The position numbers were made by a program, and so were the translations under genes. Of a stretch of 64,000 nucleotides of DNA, positions 44,305 through 53,024 are shown piece after piece. Source of the DNA: Paenibacillus paeoniae. GTDB lineage: Bacteria; Bacillota; Bacilli; Paenibacillales; Paenibacillaceae. The DNA lies in assembly GCF_003388735.1 (NCBI RefSeq), contig NZ_QUBQ01000001.1, forward strand, positions 310,001 through 374,000. The letters are read 5' to 3'. Each line of letters opens with the position of its first letter. Within the stretch, counting starts at the first letter, position 1. A model generated the notes under the pieces. It had not been told where the DNA came from, did not search any database, and saw only the letters and a program-made list of their open reading frames with translations.

Positions 44305-45569
44305 AGAAGCAAATCCTGATCTCAGTGTATGACATGGAAATCGGAGGCATTGAGCGGAGCCTCATTAATATGCTGGAGCACTTCGATTATGAGCGATACG
44401 AGGTAGATATCCTCGTCTTCTCTCATCAAGGCGATCTCTTGGGGCAATTGCCGCGATCCGTCCGGCTGCTTCTGGAGGACGGACGCTACACGGTGTTCCG
44501 CAAGTCGATGAAGCAATGCTTGAAGGAGGGGCGATTCGGAAGCGTGGCCGTACGTCTGCTGGTGAAGCTGATTGCAGATGCGAAGGCCAGACGCCGGAAG
44601 CTGTCGGAGGGCTCGGGCTATATCCAGCTTCAGCTGGTGTCCAAATATTTGTCATTTATGCTGCCTGCGATCAGCAAGCGGTACGATGCGGTAATTAGCT
44701 ACGCCTGGCCCCATGATTTTATGGCGAAGCGCGTAAAGGCAGGCAAGAAGCTGGCCTGGATTCATACCGATTATACCCAGCTCCAGATTGACCATGAGAT
44801 GGATGAAGCGATGTGGGCCAAGTATGACGGCATCGCATCGATATCGGAAGCGTGTACGGCAGCTTTTATTAGCCGCTATCCCAGGTTGTCCGCCAACATG
44901 TTTATGGTCGAGAATATCACCTCCCCCGACTATATACGCGATAAGGCGCTCGAAGGTCGAGCGGAGGGGATGGAGTGCGACTGCTTCAACCTCGTATCCG
45001 TAGGCCGGCTTTCCTATGTGAAGGGCTTCGATATGGCGATTGACGCTATGCGCTTGCTCCACCGCAAGGGCATTCATCGGGTGAAGTGGCATATCGTCGG
45101 CTTTGGCGGCACCGAAGCGGAGCTGCGGGCGAAAATTGCGGAGTATGGGCTGGAGCAACAGGTTATTTTGCACGGAAAGAAGCAAAATCCTTATCCCTAT
45201 ATGGCAGCCTGCGATCTCTATGTACAGCCTTCCCGATATGAAGGCAAGGCGGTGACGGTGACGGAGGCGCAAATTGTAGGCAAGCCCGTCCTTATTACCA
45301 ATTACCCGACCTCGGGGAGCCAGGTGCGGGACGGTGTGGACGGAATCATCTGTGAGGCGAATGCGGAGTCCCTTGCGGAATCGATCGAGCGGCTGTATCG
45401 CGACATTCCGTTAAGAGAGAGCTTAATAGCGGCGGTCAAAGGAATGAATTACGGAAATGCCGGCGAGCTTGCCAAGCTGTATGGCTGGATCGAAGGCGTT
45501 CCGGCAGGGCGGGAGGAGGAGAAGGATGAATACAAGCAGCCTATCAGTAGCGCGGCGGCCCAAGGTTAG
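44301..45569 (+). CDS. GT4-family glycosyltransferase
   Basis: A 422-residue GT-B enzyme with 'EIGGIERSLINMLEHFDYERYEVD' at the start, 'VSVGRLSYVKGFDMAIDAM' and 'PSRYEGKAVTVTEAQIVGKPVLITNYPTSGSQV' in the donor half. It is clearly paralogous to the enzymes at 47763 and 48963 (same N-terminal frame and same ending of the donor half). Coupled to the acyltransferase gene by ATGA; its end overlaps the next gene by 44 bases. Confidence 0.88.
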   Translation: MKKQILISVYDMEIGGIERSLINMLEHFDYERYEVDILVFSHQGDLLGQLPRSVRLLLEDGRYTVFRKSMKQCLKEGRFGSVAVRLLVKLIADAKARRRKLSEGSGYIQLQLVSKYLSFMLPAISKRYDAVISYAWPHDFMAKRVKAGKKLAWIHTDYTQLQIDHEMDEAMWAKYDGIASISEACTAAFISRYPRLSANMFMVENITSPDYIRDKALEGRAEGMECDCFNLVSVGRLSYVKGFDMAIDAMRLLHRKGIHRVKWHIVGFGGTEAELRAKIAEYGLEQQVILHGKKQNPYPYMAACDLYVQPSRYEGKAVTVTEAQIVGKPVLITNYPTSGSQVRDGVDGIICEANAESLAESIERLYRDIPLRESLIAAVKGMNYGNAGELAKLYGWIEGVPAGREEEKDEYKQPISSAAAQG

Positions 45570-46581
45570 CGTCATTATTCCGGTCTATAATACGGAAGCT
45601 TATCTGTCCTCTTGCATCGATTCGCTTCTGGCCCAATCGCTTGCAGACTGTGAGTTTATATTTATCAATGACGGCTCCTGTGACGGAAGCGCCGACATAT
45701 TGGAGCGCTATCGGGGACAGGATCAGCGTATCAGCGTCATTCATCAGGTCAATAGCGGGGTAAGCGTAGCGCGCAACGCTGGGCTGGCCGCAGCAAGGGG
45801 AGAGTTCGTCGGATTTGTGGATGGGGATGATTGGGCGGCTCCCGAGCTATTCGCTACGTTGTATGCCGCTGCAGCAGACTGTGATGTTGTCTTTTCCGGC
45901 TATATCGGATCGGCGGGCGACAGGCAGAGAATTCATCATGATCCGTTCATGACTGGCGTTCGAATGGATCAAGCGTATTTGCGGGAGTGGGTATTGCCTG
46001 TATTCGTAGAATCGGACAGCTGCAACTCCGTATGCAATAAGCTGTACCGAAAGGAAATGATCGACGTCAACGGCTTGTCGTTCTCTCAGTCTCTCGCACT
46101 GGGCGAGGACGGTCTGTTCAACATGCGTTTTCTCTGCTACGCCAGAGGAGGCATCTGCCTGAATTATGCCGGCTATTACTACCGGGAGAGGGAGGGCAGC
46201 GCCACGAGGCAAGCGGAGGCAGTCGATTATTTCGCCCGTACGCTGGAGGTGTATCAATCCCCATTGCCTGACGATGTGACGGCTTTACTTGAGGAGGAGA
46301 AGCTGGAGCCGCTCAAGCTGAACAAATTCGTCAGGTCGGCGATTTCCATTATCCATGTTTATTACTCCGCGTCGACTCCGATTAGCTTTGGTCAAAAATA
46401 CCGCTACGTTCACGCGCTGCTGGGGCAATGGCTGCTGCGCGAGGCGTTGGAGCGCTACAAGCAGTTGAACGAAGAGAAGATAGGGAGATATGAGCGGTTC
46501 TTGATCCGGCTCATGCAGCTCCGGTCACCGCTTGGCTTATATTGCATTACCGCATATAGCAATGCCCGAAATAAAGGATAA
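45526..46581 (+). CDS. GT2-family glycosyltransferase (EpsJ-like)
   Basis: A 351-residue GT-A enzyme: 'KVSVIIPVYNTEAYLSSCIDSLLAQS', 'INDGSCDGSADILE' and 'FVDGDDWAAPELF', then a C-terminal extension typical of EpsJ/LgtA-like enzymes. The ATG at 45526 follows a GGAGGAGAAGG ribosome site located inside the previous gene. Confidence 0.88.
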   Translation: MNTSSLSVARRPKVSVIIPVYNTEAYLSSCIDSLLAQSLADCEFIFINDGSCDGSADILERYRGQDQRISVIHQVNSGVSVARNAGLAAARGEFVGFVDGDDWAAPELFATLYAAAADCDVVFSGYIGSAGDRQRIHHDPFMTGVRMDQAYLREWVLPVFVESDSCNSVCNKLYRKEMIDVNGLSFSQSLALGEDGLFNMRFLCYARGGICLNYAGYYYREREGSATRQAEAVDYFARTLEVYQSPLPDDVTALLEEEKLEPLKLNKFVRSAISIIHVYYSASTPISFGQKYRYVHALLGQWLLREALERYKQLNEEKIGRYERFLIRLMQLRSPLGLYCITAYSNARNKG

Positions 46582-46597
46582 AGGAAGGTATTCCATC

Positions 46598-47755
46598 ATG
46601 AAGATTATGATGTACGGCCATGGGGGCAGCATGAATCGCGGCTGCGAAGCGATCGTTCGCTCTTCGGCTTCGATTATTAAAGAAGGCATCGGCGGAGCGC
46701 AGGTGTATCTGCTGTCCGACAACCCGCATACCGATCAAACCATTACAAAGCTGGACGATGTGTACGACGGCTCGCCGTCTCCGCTGCGCAAGTACACCTA
46801 CGACTGGCTGGTCTCATCAGTTAGAAACAAACTGTTCCAGGATGAATCCTATGCGCTGGGGAAAATTCACGACAATATCATAAAGCACATCGACGGGATG
46901 GATGTCTGCCTCTCGATCGGAGGAGACAATTATTGCTACGGCGAGCAGCCAGGCTGGTATGAGGTGAACCGCAGGGTGAAGCGCCAAGGGAAGAAGCTTG
47001 TCCTGTGGGGCTGCTCCATTGGCGAGGAAGATATGTCGCCGGCGAAGCTTCAGGATCTTGGCGGCTATGATCTGATTCTAGCTCGCGAGACGCTGACGTA
47101 CGAGATGCTGAAGTCGAAAGGGCTGACGAATGTCAGACTGGTTGCGGATCCGGCATTTACGATGGAGAAGGAAGAGCTTGCGCTGCCGGAGGGCTGGCAG
47201 GAAGGCAATACGGTCGGCCTTAATTTCAGTCCGCTCGTTTGGAAGAGAAATCAGCAGTCCAAAGAGGCCGTTCATGAGTTGATCCGGCATATGCTGGATT
47301 CCACCGATATGACGATCGCCTTAACGCCTCATGTGATGCAGGAGGGCAACAATGACTACGAAGTGCTGCAATCGTATTACGAGGAATACAAGGATACGAG
47401 AAGAGTGTTGCTGCTGCCGGATCATCTGAATGCGATTCAGTATAAGGGATACATTGCGAGAATGCGGTTTTTTATCGGGGCGCGGACCCATGCGACCATT
47501 GCGGCGTATTCCAACGCTGTACCGACACTGGTGCTGGGTTATAGCGTTAAGTCGAAAGGCATCTCAAAGGACCTGTTCGGCGAGGAAAAGCTGGTGCTTG
47601 GCATACAAGATATCTCAAGCGGCGCCAAGCTGAAAGGGGCGTTCGATGAGATGGTGAGGGATGAGGCAGCACTAAGAGCTGCGCTGCATCAGTCTGTGCC
47701 GCGACTTCAAGGGCTGTCGCATCGGGCTGTTCAATATTTGGCCGAATTGGCGTGA
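46598..47755 (+). CDS. polysaccharide pyruvyl transferase (EpsI/EpsO-like)
   Basis: A 385-residue PS_pyruv_trans family enzyme: 'MYGHGGSMNRGCEAIVRS' at the N-terminus, 'SIGGDNYCYGEQPGWY', 'VADPAFTM' and 'GARTHATIAAYSNAVPTLVLGYSVKSKG' near the end, with His in the last motif as the presumed catalytic residue. It should transfer pyruvate from PEP to a hexose as a cyclic ketal, giving the polymer negative charge. AAAGGAAGG precedes the ATG at 46598. Confidence 0.9.
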   Translation: MKIMMYGHGGSMNRGCEAIVRSSASIIKEGIGGAQVYLLSDNPHTDQTITKLDDVYDGSPSPLRKYTYDWLVSSVRNKLFQDESYALGKIHDNIIKHIDGMDVCLSIGGDNYCYGEQPGWYEVNRRVKRQGKKLVLWGCSIGEEDMSPAKLQDLGGYDLILARETLTYEMLKSKGLTNVRLVADPAFTMEKEELALPEGWQEGNTVGLNFSPLVWKRNQQSKEAVHELIRHMLDSTDMTIALTPHVMQEGNNDYEVLQSYYEEYKDTRRVLLLPDHLNAIQYKGYIARMRFFIGARTHATIAAYSNAVPTLVLGYSVKSKGISKDLFGEEKLVLGIQDISSGAKLKGAFDEMVRDEAALRAALHQSVPRLQGLSHRAVQYLAELA

Positions 47756-47762
47756 GGTGACT

Positions 47763-48959
47763 ATGAAGAAGAAGCTGCTGTTTGTGATGCCCAGTCTAGC
47801 CGCGGGGGGCGGGGAGAAGAGTCTTGTCACCATGCTCTCGCATATCGATTTTGACCGTTACGAGGTTGATCTGTTCCTGTTCAACCGGGAAGGGATCTTT
47901 CTGGATGCGCTGCCGAAGGAAGTAAGGCTGCTGGATTCGCAGTCCTTGTTTGACGCGTTTACGCTTCCGCTTCTCCAGTCGGTGAGGACGTTGTGGTCAT
48001 CCGGTCATTTCCGATTGGCGTATAGCCGTCTCCGCTATACCCTGCGGAACAAATACCGCAGCGGAAGCTCCGTTACCGAGCAGCATAGCTGGAAGTATAT
48101 GGCCCGTGCACTGGATACGCTGGAGCAGCAATACGATGTGGCCATCGGATTTCTGGAGAAGTCTTCTACCTATTTCTGCGTCGATAAGGTGAGAGCGGAC
48201 AAACGGATCGGCTGGATTCATATCGATTACGACAAGCTGGAGATGGACCCCAAGTTCGATAAGCCGTACTTCGGGAAGCTGGATCATATTGTTACCGTGT
48301 CTGAGGAATGCGAGGACATATTGAAGCGCCGCTTCCCAGAGTATGATCGCAAGATCAGCACGATCTACAATATCGTGTCCCCGACCATAATTAACCGATT
48401 GGGCGAGCAGCAAGCCGGCGATGTATATGGACGGCGGAAGGGTGAGACCATTCTGCTCACAATCGGGAGGCTTCATGTGCAGAAGGGCTTGCCCCTAGCA
48501 GTAGAAGCTTGCGCCAAGCTCGTGGCGAACGGATATAACATCCGTTGGTTTATTATCGGGGAAGGGGAGGAGCGGGAAGCGCTGCAGGAGCTGATTCGGA
48601 GACACGGCTTGGAGGAGCGATTCATCCTGCTCGGTCTGAGAGCCAATCCGTATCCTTATACGCGGCAATGCGATATTTACGTGCAGCCATCCCGGTTCGA
48701 AGGCAAGTCCATTGCCATTGATGAAGCAAAAATTATGCATAAGCCAATCGTCGTGACGAATTTCTCGACGGCGAAGGATCAGATTCGGGATGGGGCGAAC
48801 GGAATCATCGCTTCCATGGACTCCGAAAGCATCGCAACGGCAATTGCCCGGCTGGTCGACGAGCCGGAGCTTGCGGGACATCTTGCGAAGGAGCTGTCGA
48901 AGGAGAAGCTTGGAACGGAAGAAGAGATTCATAAGCTCTATAAGCTGGTAGGAGGCTGA
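47763..48959 (+). CDS. GT4-family glycosyltransferase, paralog 2
   Basis: A 398-residue GT-B enzyme opening 'KKLLFVMPSLAAGGGEKSLV' with donor half 'TIGRLHVQKGLPLAVEAC' and 'PSRFEGKSIAIDEAKIMHKPIVVTNF'. It aligns along its whole length with the next gene and with 44301-45569. The ATG at 47763 is chosen with GAGGTGA just upstream. It starts eight bases after the pyruvyl transferase gene. Confidence 0.88.
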   Translation: MKKKLLFVMPSLAAGGGEKSLVTMLSHIDFDRYEVDLFLFNREGIFLDALPKEVRLLDSQSLFDAFTLPLLQSVRTLWSSGHFRLAYSRLRYTLRNKYRSGSSVTEQHSWKYMARALDTLEQQYDVAIGFLEKSSTYFCVDKVRADKRIGWIHIDYDKLEMDPKFDKPYFGKLDHIVTVSEECEDILKRRFPEYDRKISTIYNIVSPTIINRLGEQQAGDVYGRRKGETILLTIGRLHVQKGLPLAVEACAKLVANGYNIRWFIIGEGEEREALQELIRRHGLEERFILLGLRANPYPYTRQCDIYVQPSRFEGKSIAIDEAKIMHKPIVVTNFSTAKDQIRDGANGIIASMDSESIATAIARLVDEPELAGHLAKELSKEKLGTEEEIHKLYKLVGG

Positions 48960-48962
48960 TTC

Positions 48963-50177
48963 ATGAAGCCGAAATTGCTGTTCGTTATGAATCACTTGGA
49001 TTGCGGCGGCGCGGAGAAAGCGCTTGTCTCGCTCTTGCAAGTGATCGACTATGACCGGTTCGAGGTTGACCTGCTCCTCTTCAAGCGCGAAGGCATGTTC
49101 CTGAAGCATGTTCCGAAGAGGGTGAAGCTTCTGCAGCCGCCCGCAGACTATCATTATTACGATATGCCGATCGGCTCCGCTATTGCGAAATGCGTTCGAA
49201 GAGGCGCTTTCCGTTCCCTGTTGCCCCGTTTGTATTTGGGACTGGTTATGCGTACGGAAGGTAATGCGGCACGAAGAGAGCAACTGGCGTGGCGACATAT
49301 TGTACGAACGTTCAAGCGGCTGGACGGCCACTACGACGCTGCGATTGGCTTTCTGGAGAAGACGCCGATCTATTATGTCATCGACAAGGTGAAGGCCCGG
49401 CGCAAAATCGGCTGGATTCATACCAATTATGAGAATATGGGCATGGATCGGCGACTGGATGAGCCGTATTTCAACCGGCTGGATCATATTGTGACCGTGT
49501 CGGAGGAATGCGGCTCCTCCGTTAAGGATGCATTCGAGGAGTTTAAGACCAAGGTCAAGGTCATCCATAACGTCGTGTCTCCTGCGATCATTCGCAGGCT
49601 GGCCCAAGACGAGCTACCTGCCGAGCGGGGCAGTGCCGTACGTTTGCTGACCATTGCCCGATTGCATCCTGTGAAGGGAATTGATCTTGCTATCGAAGCG
49701 GCCAGACTGCTCCGGGATATGGGTATAGAGATAGACTGGACGGTACTTGGGGAGGGCAGCAGGGAAGAGCGCGAAGCGCTGACATCGCTGATTGAGCGCT
49801 ATGAGCTTCAGGGGCATATACGGCTGATAGGGGCTGTCGATAATCCTTACCCTTATCTGAAGCTGGCTGACATTGTCGTCCAGCCGTCACGATATGAAGG
49901 GAAGTCGATTGCCATCGACGAGGCGAAAATTATGGGCAAGCCGATCGTGGCGACTGCTTTCACGACAGTGGCCGATCAGATTGAGCATGGTCAGAACGGC
50001 CTTGTGGTAGAGATGCAGCCTCATGCGATCGCCGCTGGAATTAAGCGGTTAATCGAGCATCCGGAGTTGCGTGAAGCTTTTGCCGTAAGACTGGCTGAAG
50101 AAGCATTGGGAACGGAACAAGAGGTACGCAAGCTGTATGAGCTCGTACACGATGGAGAATGGTTGGAGGCGAATTGA
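48963..50177 (+). CDS. GT4-family glycosyltransferase, paralog 3
   Basis: A 404-residue GT-B enzyme: 'KLLFVMNHLDCGGAEKALVSLLQ', 'IGWIHTNYENMGMD', 'TIARLHPVKGIDLAIEA' and 'PSRYEGKSIAIDEAKIMGKPIVATAF'. It lies three bases after its closest paralog (47763-48959), a layout expected from tandem duplication, and may have gained a different donor or acceptor. Confidence 0.88.
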   Translation: MKPKLLFVMNHLDCGGAEKALVSLLQVIDYDRFEVDLLLFKREGMFLKHVPKRVKLLQPPADYHYYDMPIGSAIAKCVRRGAFRSLLPRLYLGLVMRTEGNAARREQLAWRHIVRTFKRLDGHYDAAIGFLEKTPIYYVIDKVKARRKIGWIHTNYENMGMDRRLDEPYFNRLDHIVTVSEECGSSVKDAFEEFKTKVKVIHNVVSPAIIRRLAQDELPAERGSAVRLLTIARLHPVKGIDLAIEAARLLRDMGIEIDWTVLGEGSREEREALTSLIERYELQGHIRLIGAVDNPYPYLKLADIVVQPSRYEGKSIAIDEAKIMGKPIVATAFTTVADQIEHGQNGLVVEMQPHAIAAGIKRLIEHPELREAFAVRLAEEALGTEQEVRKLYELVHDGEWLEAN

Positions 50178-50181
50178 ACAT

Positions 50182-51420
50182 ATGGAGCTCCTATCGGCAG
50201 GTTGGATTGTTGCATTGATTCTAATGATTAGTATAGCGGTCTTGTCGCTGCATGATCTGGTCCCGCTGTTGAACACTTGGTTCAAACGTATTCATATAGG
50301 TAGACAGGATCAGCACGCACTCTGGCATGCAGCTATTGTAGACAGAGGGGCGAAATGGTTGAACCGTACGCCCGTCGCCAAAGTAACCGATCAGACAAGA
50401 CTGACAGTTATTGAGCGGATGCAGGGCCGATATTCGGCTTCAGCACTGCAGGATTGGCAGCGGGCCTCGTTGCTGCTGGGGCTTTCGGAGCTGCCCGAGG
50501 AAAGCGGAGTGAAACGCAGCATCGAGCACTTTCTGTCCGCTACCTTTACTGACAAGGGCGACTGGAAGCATACGCCACGCCATGTTGATTCTGCGATCCT
50601 GGCCTATGCTGTTATGAAAATTCCAGGCGTTCAGGCGGGGCGGTATCGCCCGGCGCTTGACGCCATCAGACGGCTTATTGAAGATCATGTGGGAGAAGAC
50701 GGGACGGTCCGCTATCGGCATGCGATGCGTGACTATCGATACGTCGATACGATCGGATTTATTTGTCCGTTCCTCATTGCCTATGGAATGAAGTTCGGGG
50801 ATACGTCTAGCCTGGAGCTGGCGATGAAGCAAGTGCGGGCATTTGCGAAGCATGGCTTCCACGAAGGGCTCGGCATCCCAGCACATGCCTACGATATCGG
50901 GAATCATGCGCCCCTCGGGCTGATTGGTTGGGGACGCGGGCTTGGCTGGTTTGCCATTGGACTGATTGATATGTGGAGCGAATTGCCAAGCAATCATGTC
51001 TATAAACGTGAGCTGAGACATGTCGTAAAGGCATTCGCAGAAGCGGTTATAAAGCTGCAGCAGCCGGGGGGAAGCTGGAATTGGACCGTCACACGGAAGG
51101 AAAGCCGCCCGGACTCCTCGGCCACCGTTACGCTGGCCTGGTTTCTTATCTTGGCTTCCGAGGTGGAGGGATTGTCTGCGCCTGCCATGAAGGCTGTGGA
51201 GAAGGCTATGGATTATTTGCGGAGTGTAACGCGAAGAGACGGTGCCGTAGAATTTTCTCAAGGCGATACGAAGGATATCGGAGTATATTCCACGTTGTTC
51301 GGCATCTTGCCGTTCACGCAGGGCTTTGCGATTCGGCTCGGTCAGCGATACGGGCAGTCGATAGATAGAGGGTCGGAGCTACGCACGGCTGAAGGGCAGC
51401 GTGAGTGGAGCAAGCCATGA
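50182..51420 (+). CDS. membrane-anchored GH88/GH105-like unsaturated glycuronyl hydrolase
   Basis: A 412-residue protein with an N-terminal membrane helix (residues about 7-27) and an (alpha/alpha)6-barrel domain. 'GWGRGLGWFAIGLIDMWSELP' near residue 250 matches the family's WGRGxGW motif, and 'DTIGFICPFLIAYG' its usual Asp-containing segment. Such enzymes normally cleave unsaturated uronic-acid oligosaccharides released by lyases. In this locus it may trim or release exopolysaccharide at the cell surface. Its stop overlaps the flippase start as ATGA. Confidence 0.75.
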   Translation: MELLSAGWIVALILMISIAVLSLHDLVPLLNTWFKRIHIGRQDQHALWHAAIVDRGAKWLNRTPVAKVTDQTRLTVIERMQGRYSASALQDWQRASLLLGLSELPEESGVKRSIEHFLSATFTDKGDWKHTPRHVDSAILAYAVMKIPGVQAGRYRPALDAIRRLIEDHVGEDGTVRYRHAMRDYRYVDTIGFICPFLIAYGMKFGDTSSLELAMKQVRAFAKHGFHEGLGIPAHAYDIGNHAPLGLIGWGRGLGWFAIGLIDMWSELPSNHVYKRELRHVVKAFAEAVIKLQQPGGSWNWTVTRKESRPDSSATVTLAWFLILASEVEGLSAPAMKAVEKAMDYLRSVTRRDGAVEFSQGDTKDIGVYSTLFGILPFTQGFAIRLGQRYGQSIDRGSELRTAEGQREWSKP

Positions 51421-52979
51421 GAGTAAAGAGCAGCTTCTTGAACATCTCGGCAGGCCTGGTGAATCAGCTTATTATTACAATCCTTAGTTTCGTGTCGAGA
51501 ACGGTATTTATTAACAGCCTCGGCATCGAATATTTGGGCGTAAATGCGCTGTTTACAAGCGTACTGGCCATGCTTTCCCTGGCGGAAGCGGGCATCGGCT
51601 CCAGCATTATTTATAACTTGTACAAACCGGTGGCGGAGCGAAACAGGCTTAAGGTGCTGGCGCTTATGAAGCTCTACCGCAATACGTACCGGGTCATTGC
51701 CATTATTGTGCTGCTGCTGGGGCTTAGCGTGATGCCTTTTCTGGACATTATCGTGCAGGATGCCGATGTCAAGCATCTGGAATGGGTGTATTTGATCTTC
51801 CTGTTGAATACAGCTGTGCCTTATCTATTCGTATACAAGCATTCCTATCTCAATGTGAATCAGAAAAACTATATTGTCACGATCGTATTTTCGATATCCG
51901 CCATTATTTCGACGAGTATACGCATTGCTATTTTGTTCTACACGGAAAATTATTTGCTGTATCTGGCAGTGGACAGCATCATCACCATAGCGACGTCGAT
52001 CATTCTGGCGCGTATCGTGGACAAAAAATATCCGTTCCTCCGCTTCGGCAAAGCTGATATTCTGGACCCGGAGACGAGAGCGAACTTCATGAAAAACATG
52101 AAGGCAATATTCATTCAAAATGTAGGCAATTACTTTATTTTCGGCATCGAAAGCATTCTGATCTCGACCTTTGTCAGCATTATAGCGGTCGGCATCTATG
52201 CCAACTATAAAATGCTGATCGACATAAGCCGTACCTTTCTCAATCAGGTGTTCGCCGGGATGAACCACAGCGTAGGCAATATGGTAGCCGTCGAATCCGC
52301 CGCCAAAATTTTCGATGTCTATAAAGTGATGCTGCTGCTAAGCTTCTGGCTGTATTCACTGTTGTCGATTGGCATGTATTTGCTCATTCAGCCGCTAATT
52401 CTGTTATGGCTCGGGCCGGACTTCGGCATGAGCGAGCTTATCCTGGCTTTGCTCGTCCTCATGTTCTATGAACGTGGCATGCGCAATACGATTACCTCGG
52501 TAAAGACGACGGCGGGGATTTTCCATGAGGACCGCTTTGCGCCGCTAGTTCAGGCTGTCATCAACCTAGGGCTGTCCCTATGGCTCGTACAGCAAATCGG
52601 GCTGGTTGGGGTATTCGTAGGCGGATTGCTCAGCGCTCTTCTTGTGCCCTTCTGGACAACGCCATATTTGGTATACAAAAAAGTATTTAAGCGCTCCGTC
52701 TTTCATTATTACTGGACCTATCTGCTGTATACGTTGCTGGGCACGGGCGCTCTTGGAGCCTCGTACGCTATAAGCAGTCTGCTTCCCGCACATTCCCTGC
52801 TGGCCCTTATCGCCAATGGCGTGATCGTACTCGTGGTGGTCAATCTGATCTATGTACTAGTGTTCTTCAAAACGAAAGAGTTCGCTTATCTGGCCCGCAT
52901 CGCGGCGTCGTTTGCATCCAAGCTTAATCCTTTCAAGCGCCTTGTTCCTTCACGATTGCTGCGTACGGAAGAGAAATAA
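51417..52979 (+). CDS. Wzx-type polysaccharide flippase (EpsK-like)
   Basis: A 520-residue MOP-superfamily transporter with about 14 membrane helices, beginning 'SFLNISAGLVNQLIITILSFVSRTVFI'. It flips the undecaprenyl-linked repeat unit across the membrane for polymerisation by the EpsG-like protein. I use the ATG at 51417 that overlaps the previous stop; a GTG at 51405 is possible. It is the last gene of this run, closed by a bidirectional terminator. Confidence 0.9.
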   Translation: MRVKSSFLNISAGLVNQLIITILSFVSRTVFINSLGIEYLGVNALFTSVLAMLSLAEAGIGSSIIYNLYKPVAERNRLKVLALMKLYRNTYRVIAIIVLLLGLSVMPFLDIIVQDADVKHLEWVYLIFLLNTAVPYLFVYKHSYLNVNQKNYIVTIVFSISAIISTSIRIAILFYTENYLLYLAVDSIITIATSIILARIVDKKYPFLRFGKADILDPETRANFMKNMKAIFIQNVGNYFIFGIESILISTFVSIIAVGIYANYKMLIDISRTFLNQVFAGMNHSVGNMVAVESAAKIFDVYKVMLLLSFWLYSLLSIGMYLLIQPLILLWLGPDFGMSELILALLVLMFYERGMRNTITSVKTTAGIFHEDRFAPLVQAVINLGLSLWLVQQIGLVGVFVGGLLSALLVPFWTTPYLVYKKVFKRSVFHYYWTYLLYTLLGTGALGASYAISSLLPAHSLLALIANGVIVLVVVNLIYVLVFFKTKEFAYLARIAASFASKLNPFKRLVPSRLLRTEEK

Positions 52980-53020
52980 AGGCCATTCGTTATGGGGGCT
53001 CCCGGCGAATGACCTTTTTT
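52978..53020. terminator. bidirectional terminator after the flippase gene
   Basis: AAAGG-C-CATTCG pairs with CGAATG-A-CCTTT around a GC-rich loop, followed by six T on the plus strand and AAA/TTT on the other. It separates the flippase gene from the convergent collagen-like gene. Confidence 0.8.
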
Positions 53021-53024
53021 GATA

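Noticed and set aside
48495..49607. A 370-residue minus-strand reading frame opposite the GT4 genes
   Set aside because: It is antisense to two well-supported paralogous glycosyltransferases and shows no domain; a by-product of codon use.
50440..51261. A 273-residue minus-strand frame opposite the GH88/105-like gene
   Set aside because: No domain or start signal; the plus-strand gene carries the family motif and is coupled to its neighbour.
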